From: Mycolicibacterium sp. P9-64
GTDB taxonomy: Bacteria > Actinomycetota > Actinomycetes > Mycobacteriales > Mycobacteriaceae
Reading direction: 5' to 3'
DNA length: 64,000 nt
Assembly (NCBI RefSeq): GCF_008329605.1
Contig: NZ_NPKO01000002.1
Coordinates: forward strand, 310,001 to 374,000
In this document: positions 19,976 through 30,065 of the stretch, in pieces
Layout of the letters: every line of letters starts with the position of its first letter
How positions within the stretch are numbered: position 1 is the stretch's first letter
Notes under the pieces: model-generated
Database searches by the model: none
Seen by the model: only the letters and a program-made list of their open reading frames with translations
What the model was told of the DNA's origin: nothing
Program-made: the position numbers and the translations under genes

Positions 19976-20882
19976 GGAAGCCGCGGTCGGAGGACCGCCC
20001 AAGAACCTTGCCTCGGGCATCGTCAAGGCGTTGCGCCCGCGGCAGTGGGTGAAGAACCTGCTGGTGCTCGTCGCGCCGCTGTTCGCCCTCGGCGGCGACG
20101 TCCAGTACGACTACCGCGACGTGCTGATCAAGGTCGGCATCGCCTTCGTGGCGTTCAGCCTGGCGGCCTCGTCCATCTATCTCGTCAACGATGCGCGCGA
20201 CGTGCAGGCGGACCGGGCGCACCCCACCAAGCGGTTCCGCCCCATTGCCGCAGGCGTGGTGCCCGAGCCGTTGGCGTACGGGCTTGCCGTGACGCTTGCC
20301 GTCGCGTCGTTGGTGATCTCCTGGTTCACCACGCCCAACCTGGCGCTGGTGATTGCGATCTACATCGTAATTCAGCTTGCGTACTGCTTTGGCCTCAAAC
20401 ATCAAGCGGTGCTGGACATCTGCATCGTGTCATCGGGCTTCCTGATCCGCGCCATCGCGGGCGGCGCGGCGGCGGGCATCCCGTTGTCGCAATGGTTCCT
20501 GTTGGTGATGGCCTTCGGCTCACTGTTCATGGCGGCTGGCAAGCGTTACGCCGAACTGCAGCTCGCCGAACGTACCGGCGCCAAGATTCGCAAGTCGCTG
20601 GAGAGCTACACCAGCACCTATCTGCGATTCGTGTGGACGTTGTCGGCCACCGCCGTGGTGGTCTGTTACGGCCTGTGGGCGTTCGAGCGGGACCGCATCA
20701 CCGACGGATCGTGGTTCGCCATCTCAATGGTCCCGTTCACCATCGCGATCCTGCGGTACGCAGTCGACGTCGACGGCGGGATGGCAGGCGAGCCCGAGGA
20801 CATCGTGCTGCGCGACCGCGTGCTGCAGCTGCTGGGCCTGGCGTTGATCGGAACCATTGGTGCGGCCGTCTACTTCAGCTGA
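19968..20882 (+). CDS. ubiA: Decaprenyl-phosphate 5-phosphoribosyltransferase UbiA
   Basis: Transfers 5-phosphoribose from PRPP to decaprenyl phosphate, the first step toward decaprenylphosphoryl-arabinose. The 304-residue multi-pass membrane protein has the UbiA-superfamily metal motif NDARDVQAD (Asp75, Asp78, Asp82) followed by HPTKRFRPIAAG, and a second Asp-containing motif (VDVDGG) later. Orthologue of Rv3806c; mutations in the M. tuberculosis gene contribute to ethambutol resistance. The start overlaps the PAP2 gene by eight bases, and its 3-prime end overlaps the likely aftB start. Confidence 0.95.
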   Translation: MTEEAAVGGPPKNLASGIVKALRPRQWVKNLLVLVAPLFALGGDVQYDYRDVLIKVGIAFVAFSLAASSIYLVNDARDVQADRAHPTKRFRPIAAGVVPEPLAYGLAVTLAVASLVISWFTTPNLALVIAIYIVIQLAYCFGLKHQAVLDICIVSSGFLIRAIAGGAAAGIPLSQWFLLVMAFGSLFMAAGKRYAELQLAERTGAKIRKSLESYTSTYLRFVWTLSATAVVVCYGLWAFERDRITDGSWFAISMVPFTIAILRYAVDVDGGMAGEPEDIVLRDRVLQLLGLALIGTIGAAVYFS

Positions 20883-22887
20883 CCGGCCGACTTCGGCTGG
20901 AGCGCTCCGACAGGCGCGCTGGCCTGCGTTTCCCTACGACGTCACGGTCAGGGTCAGCCTCTGGCTGAGTGTGCTGGTGGTCGGTGGGCTGTTCGGCTGG
21001 GGGGCGTGGGAACGCCGCTGGATCGCCGACGACGGCCTGATCGTCCTTCGAACGGTGCGAAATCTGCTGGCGGGCAACGGTCCCGTGTTCAACGCCGGTG
21101 AGCGGGTGGAGGCCAACACCTCGACGGTGTGGTCCTATCTCGTCACCTTCGGGGCGTGGATCGGTGGACCGGTGCGACTCGAATACGTGGCCCTGACACT
21201 GGCATTGGTGCTAAGTGTGCTCGGCATCGTCTTCGCGATGCTCGGCACCGGTCGGCTGTACGCGCCTGGGCTGAGGGGGCGCCGGGCACTGCTGCTGCCC
21301 GCAGGCGTGGTGGTGTACATCGCCATCCCGCCCGCCCGTGACTTCGCCACCTCCGGGCTCGAAAATGGTTTGGTTCTGGCCTATCTCGGCCTGCTCTGGT
21401 GGATGATGGTGTGCTGGTCGCAAGCCCTTCGCCTACCCGCGGCGCCGGCAGGCTCCGGCGAACAGCAAGCGAAGAGCGCGACGAGCCGGGTCTTCGACGG
21501 ATCGCTGGCGTTCGTCGCCGGGCTCAGCGTTCTGGTCAGGCCCGAGCTGGCGTTGATCGGCGGCCTTGCCCTGGTGATGGCGCTCGTCGCGGCCCGTGGC
21601 TGGCAGCGGCGGCTGCTGATCGTCGTCGCAGGCGGCTTGTTGCCCGTGGCCTATCAGATCTTCCGGATGGGCTACTACGGCCTGTTGGTACCCGGCACCG
21701 CGATCGCCAAGGACGCGACGGGGTCCAAGTGGCAGCAGGGCTTTCTGTACCTGACCAACTTCAACAAGCCCTACATGTTGTGGGCGCCCGTGATGCTGCT
21801 CGCGGCGATCGGGTTGGTGCTCTACGCATCGAGGACGATGCCGTGGTGGGCCCGCCATCAGATTCCCGCCGGCTACGGGCGACTTGCGCGGACCATCCAA
21901 AGCCCACCCGCGGTAGTGCTCTTCATGCTTCTCAGCGGGCTAGTGCAGGCGGTGTACTGGGTCCGGCAGGGCGGCGACTTCATGCACGGTCGGGTGCTGC
22001 TGACGCCACTGTTCTGCATGCTGCTGCCCGTCGCGGTGATCCCCGTCGTGCTGCCGGGCGGCAGCCGGATGGGCCGGGCCACCGGTTATCTGCTTGCCGG
22101 GGCCACCAGCGCGATCTGGGTCGCGGTCGTCGGTTGGTCGGTGTGGGCGGCGACGTCGCCGGGACTGGGTTCGGACGCCACCAGGGTCACGTACTCGGGG
22201 ATCGTCGACGAGCGCCGCTTCTACGCGCAGGCCACCGGCCACGCACATCCCCTGACCGCCGCGGACTACCTGGACTATCCGCGGATGCGCGCGGTACTCA
22301 GGGCCATCGACAACACACCAGACGGTGCGCTGCTGCTGCCTTCCGGCAACTACGACCAGTGGGACGTGGTGCCTGCCATCCCGCCGCCGCCCCCGCCGCC
22401 CGGTTCGCCGCCGGTGAAGAAGCAGCCGGGGCCGCACACCGTGTTCTTCACCAACCTCGGGATGCTCGGCATGAACGTTGGCCTCGACGTCCGGGTCATC
22501 GACCAGATCGGCTTGGCCAATCCGTTGGCTGCGCACACCGCGCGCCTCGATGACGCCCGAATCGGCCACGACAAGAACCTTTTTCCGGATTGGGCGGTCG
22601 CCGAGGGCCCATTCCTCAAGGAGTATCCGTTCGTCCCGCCGTACCTCAACGAGGATTGGATAGCGCAGGCCGAGGCCGCGCTGGCGTGCCCGGCCACCGA
22701 CGCCATGCTCAACTCGGTGCGCGCGCCGATGGGACCGCGCCGGTTCTTGTCGAATCTGCTGCACGCCTCGGAGTTCACCCGGTACCGGATCGATCGCGTG
22801 CCGCGCTATGAGCTGCAGCGATGCGGTCTTCAGCCGCCCGCGCCGAAGGTCGCGCCATACACCGGCCTGCCTGCGACGGGGCCGTGA
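20860..22887 (+). CDS. aftB: Terminal arabinofuranosyltransferase AftB
   Basis: Adds the terminal beta-1,2-arabinofuranose residues to arabinan, using decaprenylphosphoryl-arabinose, at the outer face of the membrane. It is a GT-C enzyme of about 675 residues with an N-terminal motif RRWIADDGLIVLRT (paired Asp) in the first extracytoplasmic loop, about ten membrane segments, and a C-terminal soluble domain (about 455-675). Orthologue of Rv3805c. The start is uncertain: GTG 20860 or TTG 20857, both inside ubiA; no start occurs between there and the first helix, so residues 1-30 may be longer than in relatives. A stretch encoding EQQAKSATS (about 21462-21488) resembles the dispersed repeat described elsewhere. 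Confidence 0.92.
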   Translation: MRPSTSADRPTSAGALRQARWPAFPYDVTVRVSLWLSVLVVGGLFGWGAWERRWIADDGLIVLRTVRNLLAGNGPVFNAGERVEANTSTVWSYLVTFGAWIGGPVRLEYVALTLALVLSVLGIVFAMLGTGRLYAPGLRGRRALLLPAGVVVYIAIPPARDFATSGLENGLVLAYLGLLWWMMVCWSQALRLPAAPAGSGEQQAKSATSRVFDGSLAFVAGLSVLVRPELALIGGLALVMALVAARGWQRRLLIVVAGGLLPVAYQIFRMGYYGLLVPGTAIAKDATGSKWQQGFLYLTNFNKPYMLWAPVMLLAAIGLVLYASRTMPWWARHQIPAGYGRLARTIQSPPAVVLFMLLSGLVQAVYWVRQGGDFMHGRVLLTPLFCMLLPVAVIPVVLPGGSRMGRATGYLLAGATSAIWVAVVGWSVWAATSPGLGSDATRVTYSGIVDERRFYAQATGHAHPLTAADYLDYPRMRAVLRAIDNTPDGALLLPSGNYDQWDVVPAIPPPPPPPGSPPVKKQPGPHTVFFTNLGMLGMNVGLDVRVIDQIGLANPLAAHTARLDDARIGHDKNLFPDWAVAEGPFLKEYPFVPPYLNEDWIAQAEAALACPATDAMLNSVRAPMGPRRFLSNLLHASEFTRYRIDRVPRYELQRCGLQPPAPKVAPYTGLPATGP

Positions 22888-22911
22888 CGAACATCTCCGT
22901 AATTTGTTCGT
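22887..22911 (+). terminator. Possible terminator after aftB
   Basis: A seven-base inverted repeat (ACGAACA at 22887-22893, TGTTCGT at 22905-22911) begins on the aftB stop codon and is followed shortly by a T-rich run (GGTTTTTCTGCTTT). It probably ends the galactan/arabinan operon before the antigen 85 genes. Confidence 0.45.
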
Positions 22912-23001
22912 GGGCTGGTTTTTCTGCTTTGGTTGCGCCCTGGGTAACGCTCCAGCCATGTTGAGGCGATAAGCAGTCAGTTGATTCATCGCTTGCCATG
23001 A

Positions 23002-24081
<1,080 letters not shown>

Positions 24082-24088
24082 GCGGTGA

Positions 24089-25252
<1,164 letters not shown>

Positions 25253-25265
25253 TAACAGCAAAGCG

Positions 25266-25314
25266 AACGAGCCGACGGCGGCGACCCCAACGGGTCGTCG
25301 CCGTCGGCTCGTTT
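25266..25314 (+). terminator. Strong terminator after fbpA
   Basis: A 22-bp stem (AACGAGCCGACGGCGGCGAC... pairing with ...CGCCGTCGGCTCGTT) with one G-U wobble and a four- to five-base loop (CAAC), ending in GTTT. It starts 13 bp past the fbpA stop and isolates fbpD from the two upstream antigen 85 genes. Confidence 0.9.
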
Positions 25315-25336
25315 ACCCCGCCGCCCGTCGTCGTGA

Positions 25337-25356
25337 TGTGATTCACTACAACGGGC
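25337..25356 (+). promoter_or_regulatory. Shared upstream motif, copy 2 (before fbpD)
   Basis: TGTGATTCACTACAACGGGC lies 47 bp upstream of fbpD and matches the fbpA-upstream motif except for one substitution and one inserted A. Because a terminator lies just before it, it is probably part of fbpD's own promoter region. Confidence 0.4.
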
Positions 25357-25403
25357 CTGCGGGGGACCCATAGGCGATACGTGGCGATCAAATAGAGGTG
25401 GGT

Positions 25404-26294
25404 ATGAGGCTGCTCTCGATGCTCTTTCGAACGATGTGCGTGGTGACGCTGGCCACGGGCCTCTGGGCGGTGAGTCCCACCCTCGCGAAGGCCGCAGGCG
25501 TCGAATACCTGATGGTGCCCTCAGCCGCGATGGGCCGCGACATCCCGGTCGCCTTCCAGGCAGGCGGGCCGCACGCGGTCGTCCTGCTCGACGCGTTCAA
25601 CGCCGCGCCCGACGTCAGCAACTGGGTGACCGCTGGCAACGCGATGAACACCCTCGCGGGCAAGGGCGTCTCCGTGGCTGCCCCCGCCAGCGGCGCGTGG
25701 AGCCTCTACACCGACTGGGAGCAGGACGGCGGCAGGCAGTGGGAGACCTTCCTGGCCAACGAGCTGCCGGACTGGCTGGCCGCCAACAAGGGACTCGCGC
25801 CCGGCGGGCACGGCATCGTCGGCGCCGCCCAGGGCGGCACCGGCGCGTTGACGCTGGCGGCGTTCCACCCCGATCGGTACCGGTACGCAGGGTCGCTGTC
25901 GGGCTTCCTCACGCCGTCGGCCACTGCGCTGAACGGCGCCATCACCGCGGGCCTCGCACAGTTTGGCGGCGTGGACACCCGCAACATGTGGGGTTTGCCA
26001 CAGCTTGGCCGGTGGAAGTGGCACGACCCGGACGTGCACGTCCAGTTGTTGTCGGACAACAACACCCGCCTGTGGGTGTTCAGCCCGTCGACCCTGACGT
26101 GCAGTGACCCGGCCGCGATGATCGGGTACTGCGATCAGGCGCAGGGCAGCAACCGTGCGTTCTACGCGCACTACCGCTCCGTGGGTGGCCACAACGGGCA
26201 CTTCGACTTCCCAACCGGCGGTCAGCACGATTGGGGCGCATGGGGTCCGCAGCTGGCGGCGATGTCGGGCGATCTGGTCGCTGCGATCAAGTAG
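25404..26294 (+). CDS. fbpD: MPT51/FbpD, non-catalytic antigen 85 relative
   Basis: A 296-residue secreted protein related to antigen 85, orthologous to Rv3803c (MPT51). The signal peptide ends near residue 30 (VSPTLAKAAGVEY). The nucleophile motif is replaced: the position of GLSMAGG reads GAAQGGTG, with no serine, so it should lack mycolyltransferase activity, as reported for MPT51. Matrix binding is the activity reported for this family member. ATG 25404 has AGAGGTGG upstream at normal spacing. It has its own probable promoter and a terminator-like hairpin behind it. Confidence 0.92.
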   Translation: MRLLSMLFRTMCVVTLATGLWAVSPTLAKAAGVEYLMVPSAAMGRDIPVAFQAGGPHAVVLLDAFNAAPDVSNWVTAGNAMNTLAGKGVSVAAPASGAWSLYTDWEQDGGRQWETFLANELPDWLAANKGLAPGGHGIVGAAQGGTGALTLAAFHPDRYRYAGSLSGFLTPSATALNGAITAGLAQFGGVDTRNMWGLPQLGRWKWHDPDVHVQLLSDNNTRLWVFSPSTLTCSDPAAMIGYCDQAQGSNRAFYAHYRSVGGHNGHFDFPTGGQHDWGAWGPQLAAMSGDLVAAIK

Positions 26295-26298
26295 TCGA

Positions 26299-26322
26299 CC
26301 CGCCGGCAAACACCGCGGCGGG
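26299..26322 (+). terminator. Probable terminator after fbpD
   Basis: A seven-base GC stem (CCCGCCG at 26299-26305, CGGCGGG at 26316-26322) lies five bases past the fbpD stop. A separate -10 box for the next gene follows, so a boundary here makes sense. Confidence 0.6.
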
Positions 26323-26352
26323 GTTCGTCCAGCCAGCCGGTACCTTGGAATC

Positions 26353-26847
26353 GTGCGATACACGCCTGCGCCGGTCACCGGTCTAGCAAAGGGGCATCCC
26401 CGTTCGCGCGCGCTGGGCACCGTCGCCTGCGCCGCGTTGCTGGTCAGTGGTTGCGGTATGACCGATGGGGTGATCGCCACCATGGGCATGCCCACCTCGG
26501 AGACCGTTCCCGCGGGTTCCGGCGCGATGATCGTTGCTCAGCCGCCGGAGACGGACGGCAGCATGTCGGGCGCGGTTCAGGAGACGCCGAAGCAGCGGGC
26601 ATACCTCGAAGCACTCACCGCGGCGGGCGTGCATCCGTCCAGCGAACTGCTGGCGCTGAGCATCGGGTCGTCCGTGTGCCAGGCCCGCGCGGCCCACCAC
26701 AGCGACCAAGCGGTGTGGGACTTCGTGATGCCGATGGTGCGCAGCGACGTCCGCGACTCACACCTCAGTGCGCAGGCGCCACCTGCGGGTCAGGTCAACT
26801 CGGTGACGGCCGACTACATTCGCATCGCAACCGAACGACTCTGCTAG
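26353..26847 (+). CDS. DUF732-domain lipoprotein
   Basis: A 164-residue lipoprotein. The signal (AACs about 18-33, RALGTVACAALLVSGC) carries a lipobox with lipidated Cys34. The mature part ends in a DUF732 domain (about 85-164): YLEALTAAGVHPSSELLALSIGSSVCQAR ... TADYIRIATERLC, with the family's paired cysteines. DUF732 proteins are abundant secreted mycobacterial proteins of unknown function. GTG 26353 is supported by a TACCTT -10 box at 26341-26346, giving a leaderless transcript. It ends 9 bp before culp6, so the two are probably co-expressed. Confidence 0.75.
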   Translation: MRYTPAPVTGLAKGHPRSRALGTVACAALLVSGCGMTDGVIATMGMPTSETVPAGSGAMIVAQPPETDGSMSGAVQETPKQRAYLEALTAAGVHPSSELLALSIGSSVCQARAAHHSDQAVWDFVMPMVRSDVRDSHLSAQAPPAGQVNSVTADYIRIATERLC

Positions 26848-26856
26848 CAGGAGAAC

Positions 26857-27870
26857 ATGCCCACCACTCGACGCAAGCGTCACCGCATCCTTGCCCTGGC
26901 CGCAGCCGGGGCCGTTGCGGTGCTGGTCGCCGTCGTCGTCGCCGCCGTGGTGGTCTGGCTGCGCCAGCCCGACAGGCCGCCGACCGCGCTGCCGCCCGGA
27001 ACCGGTGCCATTCCGCCGACCGGAGTGCCGCCCACCTCGTCCAAGCCGCGGCCGGAGTCCCAGGACGCCAGCTGCCCGGACGTTCAGCTGTTGTCGATCC
27101 CCGGGACGTGGGAGTCGTCGCCGCAAATGGATCCGTTGAACCCAACGCAGTTCCCGATTGCGTTGTTGCTCAACGTGACCAATCCGCTTCGGGATGCGTT
27201 CGGCCCCGACCGCCTTGGCGAGTACACGGTTCCGTACACGGCCCAGTTCCACAATCCGTTCTCTGCGGACAAGCAGATGTCGTACAACGACAGCCGCGCC
27301 GAGGGCATGCGTGCCGCGGTCGCCGCGCTGACGAAGATGAACGCCGACTGCCCGCTGACCAGTTACGTGATCGTCGGTTTCTCCCAGGGCGCGGTGATCG
27401 CCGGTGACATCGCCAGCGACATCGGCAACGGACGCGGTCCCGTCGATGCCGACCTGGTGCTCGGTGTGACGTTGATTGCCGACGGCCGCAGGCAGGACAG
27501 CGTCGGACAGGACATCGGCCCCAACCCGACGGGGCAGGGCGCCGAGATCACGCTGGCCGAGGTGCCCGCGCTGTCATCGCTGGGCCTGACCATGACCGGT
27601 GCCCGGCCCGGCGGCTTCGGGACGTTGAACGATCGCACCAACCAGATCTGCGCGAAGGGCGACTTGATCTGCGCCGCACCCGAGTCGGCGTTCTCGATCG
27701 TGAACCTGCCGCAGACGCTGGAGGTGCTCAGCGGTGGCGCCGGCCAGCCGGTGCACGCGCTGTACAACACTCCGGAGTTCTGGACCCTGGACGGCAAGAC
27801 CTCCACCCAGTGGACGCTGGCGTGGGCGCAGGGGCTCATCGACGGTGCGCCGCACCCGAAGCACAGTTGA
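26857..27870 (+). CDS. Cutinase-like envelope lipase/thioesterase Culp6
   Basis: A 337-residue membrane-anchored serine hydrolase, orthologue of Rv3802c. An N-terminal helix (about 11-36) anchors it; the periplasmic cutinase domain carries the nucleophile elbow VGFSQGA (Ser176) and a conserved C-terminal His ([12 protein letters not shown]). The M. tuberculosis enzyme has phospholipase A and thioesterase activity and is essential; its place beside fadD32-pks13-accD4 links it to mycolate metabolism. The ATG follows AGGAGAAC at ideal spacing. Confidence 0.92.
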   Translation: MPTTRRKRHRILALAAAGAVAVLVAVVVAAVVVWLRQPDRPPTALPPGTGAIPPTGVPPTSSKPRPESQDASCPDVQLLSIPGTWESSPQMDPLNPTQFPIALLLNVTNPLRDAFGPDRLGEYTVPYTAQFHNPFSADKQMSYNDSRAEGMRAAVAALTKMNADCPLTSYVIVGFSQGAVIAGDIASDIGNGRGPVDADLVLGVTLIADGRRQDSVGQDIGPNPTGQGAEITLAEVPALSSLGLTMTGARPGGFGTLNDRTNQICAKGDLICAAPESAFSIVNLPQTLEVLSGGAGQPVHALYNTPEFWTLDGKTSTQWTLAWAQGLIDGAPHPKHS

Positions 27871-27890
27871 GTAAAGATCCCTCAGACGAT

Positions 27891-27919
27891 TTGGCCTGTG
27901 CTCTGAGCTCGCCTAACAT
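27891..27919 (+). promoter_or_regulatory. Predicted fadD32 promoter
   Basis: A -35-like TTGGCC (27891-27896) and a -10 TAACAT (27914-27919) are spaced 17 bp apart, just past the culp6 stop. Transcription from here would give a leader of roughly 190 bases before fadD32 that contains three hairpins. Confidence 0.45.
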
Positions 27920-27996
27920 TAAGAGAAACGTAAGAGTAGGGTTCGGGCTTCGACGCGAGGACACTTGACAGGCGTCCCGTGGCCAGCGCCAACACC

Positions 27997-28093
27997 CCGG
28001 TACGATTCTCGGGGTTTGGCGTACCGGCGGACGGCCGACGACGCGTCGGCCCGGACACCCCGTGCGCAAGAGGCCCGGCGGTAAGCGGGCCTC
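27997..28093 (+). promoter_or_regulatory. Structured leader of fadD32: three consecutive hairpins
   Basis: Three perfect 8-bp inverted repeats follow each other in the culp6-fadD32 gap: CCGGTACG/CGTACCGG (27997-28027, 15-base loop), GGCCGACG/CGTCGGCC (28033-28051, 3-base loop) and GAGGCCCG/CGGGCCTC (28070-28093, 8-base loop). The last ends about 25 bp before the start codon, and a ribosome-binding site (ACAGGAGAATGAA) follows. They may end upstream transcription or form a regulatory 5-prime UTR of the mycolate-condensation operon. I do not recognise a known riboswitch class. Confidence 0.55.
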
Positions 28094-28118
28094 GAAAGAG
28101 CATTGACAGGAGAATGAA

Positions 28119-30008
28119 ATGGGATTCCACAACCCGTTCCTGAAGGACGGTCAGATCCGGTTTCCCGACAACGGCAGCGTCGTGCGACACGTCGAGAAGT
28201 GGGCGAAGGTCCGCGGCGACAACCTGGCGTACCGGTTCATCGACTTCTCCACCGAGCGCGACGGAGTCGAGCGCGACCTCAAGTGGGCGCAGTTCAGCCT
28301 CAGGAACAAGGCGCTGGCCGCACGCCTGCAGCAGGTCACGCAGCCCGGCGACCGCGTCGCCATCCTGTGCCCCCAGAACCTCGAATACCTCATCGCCTTC
28401 TTCGGCACCCTGTACGCAGGCCGCATCGCGGTCCCGCTGTTCGACCCGGCCGAGCCCGGTCACGTCGGTCGACTGCACGCCGTCCTCGATGACTGCAAGC
28501 CGTCCGCGATCCTGACCACCACCGCGTCCGCCGAGGGTGTTCGGAAGTTCTTCCGCAGCAGGCCCGCCAACGAACGTCCCCGCGTCATCGCCGTCGACGC
28601 GGTGCCCGACGAGGTCGCCGCCACATGGGAGCAGGTCGACGTCGACTTCGACACCATCGCCTACCTGCAGTACACGTCCGGTTCGACGCGCACCCCTACG
28701 GGCGTGCAGATCACCCACCTGAACCTGGCCACCAACGTGGTGCAGGTGATCGAGGCGATCGGCGGCGAAGAAGGCGACCGTGGCGTGTCCTGGCTGCCGT
28801 TCTTCCACGACATGGGCCTGATCACCGCCATGGTGTCGCCGATGATCGGCCACTACGTGGTGTTCATGACGCCTGCCGCGTTCGTCCGCAGGCCGGGCCG
28901 GTGGATCCGCGAGATGGCGCGCAAGGAGGGCGAAACCGGTGGAGTCATCTCGGTGGCGCCGAACTTCGCCTTCGATCACGCCGCGGCGCGCGGTCTGCCC
29001 AAGGAGGGTGAGCCGCCGCTGGACCTGTCGAACGTGAAGGCCGTCCTCAACGGCAGCGAGCCGATCTCGGCCGCAACGGTGCGCAGGTTCAACGAGGCGT
29101 TCGCGGAGTACGGGTTCAAGCCGGAGGCGATCAAGCCGTCCTATGGTCTGGCCGAGGCAACCCTGTTCGTGTCGGCCACCCCCGTCGACGAGCCGCCGAA
29201 GATCGTCTACGTCGACCGCAACGCGCTCAACAAGCACCAGTTCGTCGAGGTATCCGAGGATTCGCCATCTGCGGTCGCCCAGGCATCCGCGGGCCGGGTC
29301 GGGGTCGCCGTCTGGGTGACCATCGTCGACAACGAGACGGCCACCGAGCTGCCCGACGGCCAGATCGGCGAGATCTGGATGCACGGCCAGAACATGGGCA
29401 CCGGCTACTGGGGCAAGCCCGACGAGACTGCTGCGACGTTCCAGAACATCCTCAAGTCGCGGATCGAGACGTCGCACGCCGAAGGCGTTCCCGACGACGG
29501 CCTGTGGGTGCGCACCGGCGACTACGGCGCGTTCCACGACGGCGATCTCTACATCACCGGCCGCGTCAAGGACCTGGTGATCATCGACGGCCGCAACCAC
29601 TATCCGCAGGACCTCGAGTACTCGGCTCAGGAGGCCAGCAAGGCACTGCGCGTCGGCTACGTCGCCGCATTCTCGGTGCCGGCCAACCAGCTGCCGCGCG
29701 AGGTCTTCGAGAGTGCCCACTCGGGACTCAAGTTCGACCCAGACGACACCTCCGAGCAACTGGTCATCGTCGGCGAGCGCGCCGCGGGTGCACACAAGCT
29801 GGACCAGCAGCCGATCACCGACGACATCCGGGCCGCGATCGCCGTGCGGCACGGCGTCACCGTGCGCGACGTGCTCCTCACCTCGGCAGGGGCGATCCCG
29901 CGTACCTCCAGCGGCAAGATCGGCCGCAGCGCCTGCCGTGCGGGCTACCTCGACGGCAGCCTGCGCAGCGGCAAGGTGTCCAACGACTACCCCGATCAGA
30001 CCGACTGA
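28119..30008 (+). CDS. fadD32: Long-chain fatty acyl-AMP ligase FadD32
   Basis: Activates the meromycolate chain as acyl-AMP and loads it onto the N-terminal ACP of Pks13. The 629-residue protein has the adenylate-forming motifs [15 protein letters not shown] (P-loop), [32 protein letters not shown] and the C-terminal SSGKIGR lysine. It starts [18 protein letters not shown], as in its orthologue Rv3801c. The ribosome-binding site is AGGAGA. It is 57 bp upstream of pks13 in the conserved operon and has its own predicted promoter and structured leader. Confidence 0.96.
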   Translation: MGFHNPFLKDGQIRFPDNGSVVRHVEKWAKVRGDNLAYRFIDFSTERDGVERDLKWAQFSLRNKALAARLQQVTQPGDRVAILCPQNLEYLIAFFGTLYAGRIAVPLFDPAEPGHVGRLHAVLDDCKPSAILTTTASAEGVRKFFRSRPANERPRVIAVDAVPDEVAATWEQVDVDFDTIAYLQYTSGSTRTPTGVQITHLNLATNVVQVIEAIGGEEGDRGVSWLPFFHDMGLITAMVSPMIGHYVVFMTPAAFVRRPGRWIREMARKEGETGGVISVAPNFAFDHAAARGLPKEGEPPLDLSNVKAVLNGSEPISAATVRRFNEAFAEYGFKPEAIKPSYGLAEATLFVSATPVDEPPKIVYVDRNALNKHQFVEVSEDSPSAVAQASAGRVGVAVWVTIVDNETATELPDGQIGEIWMHGQNMGTGYWGKPDETAATFQNILKSRIETSHAEGVPDDGLWVRTGDYGAFHDGDLYITGRVKDLVIIDGRNHYPQDLEYSAQEASKALRVGYVAAFSVPANQLPREVFESAHSGLKFDPDDTSEQLVIVGERAAGAHKLDQQPITDDIRAAIAVRHGVTVRDVLLTSAGAIPRTSSGKIGRSACRAGYLDGSLRSGKVSNDYPDQTD

Positions 30009-30065
30009 TCGCGCAATGCCCGGGCCGTTACCAGGCCGACTTGGCGGCGAAAGTGAATACTGAAG

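Noticed and set aside
27965..27970. Perfect TTGACA as the fadD32 -35 box
   Set aside because: No TANNNT element lies 16-19 bp downstream; the pair TTGGCC/TAACAT further upstream has correct spacing.
27997..28093. fadD32 leader hairpins as ANTAR target (double hexaloop)
   Set aside because: The loops are 15, 3 and 8 bases rather than two hexaloops with the A1/G4 pattern.
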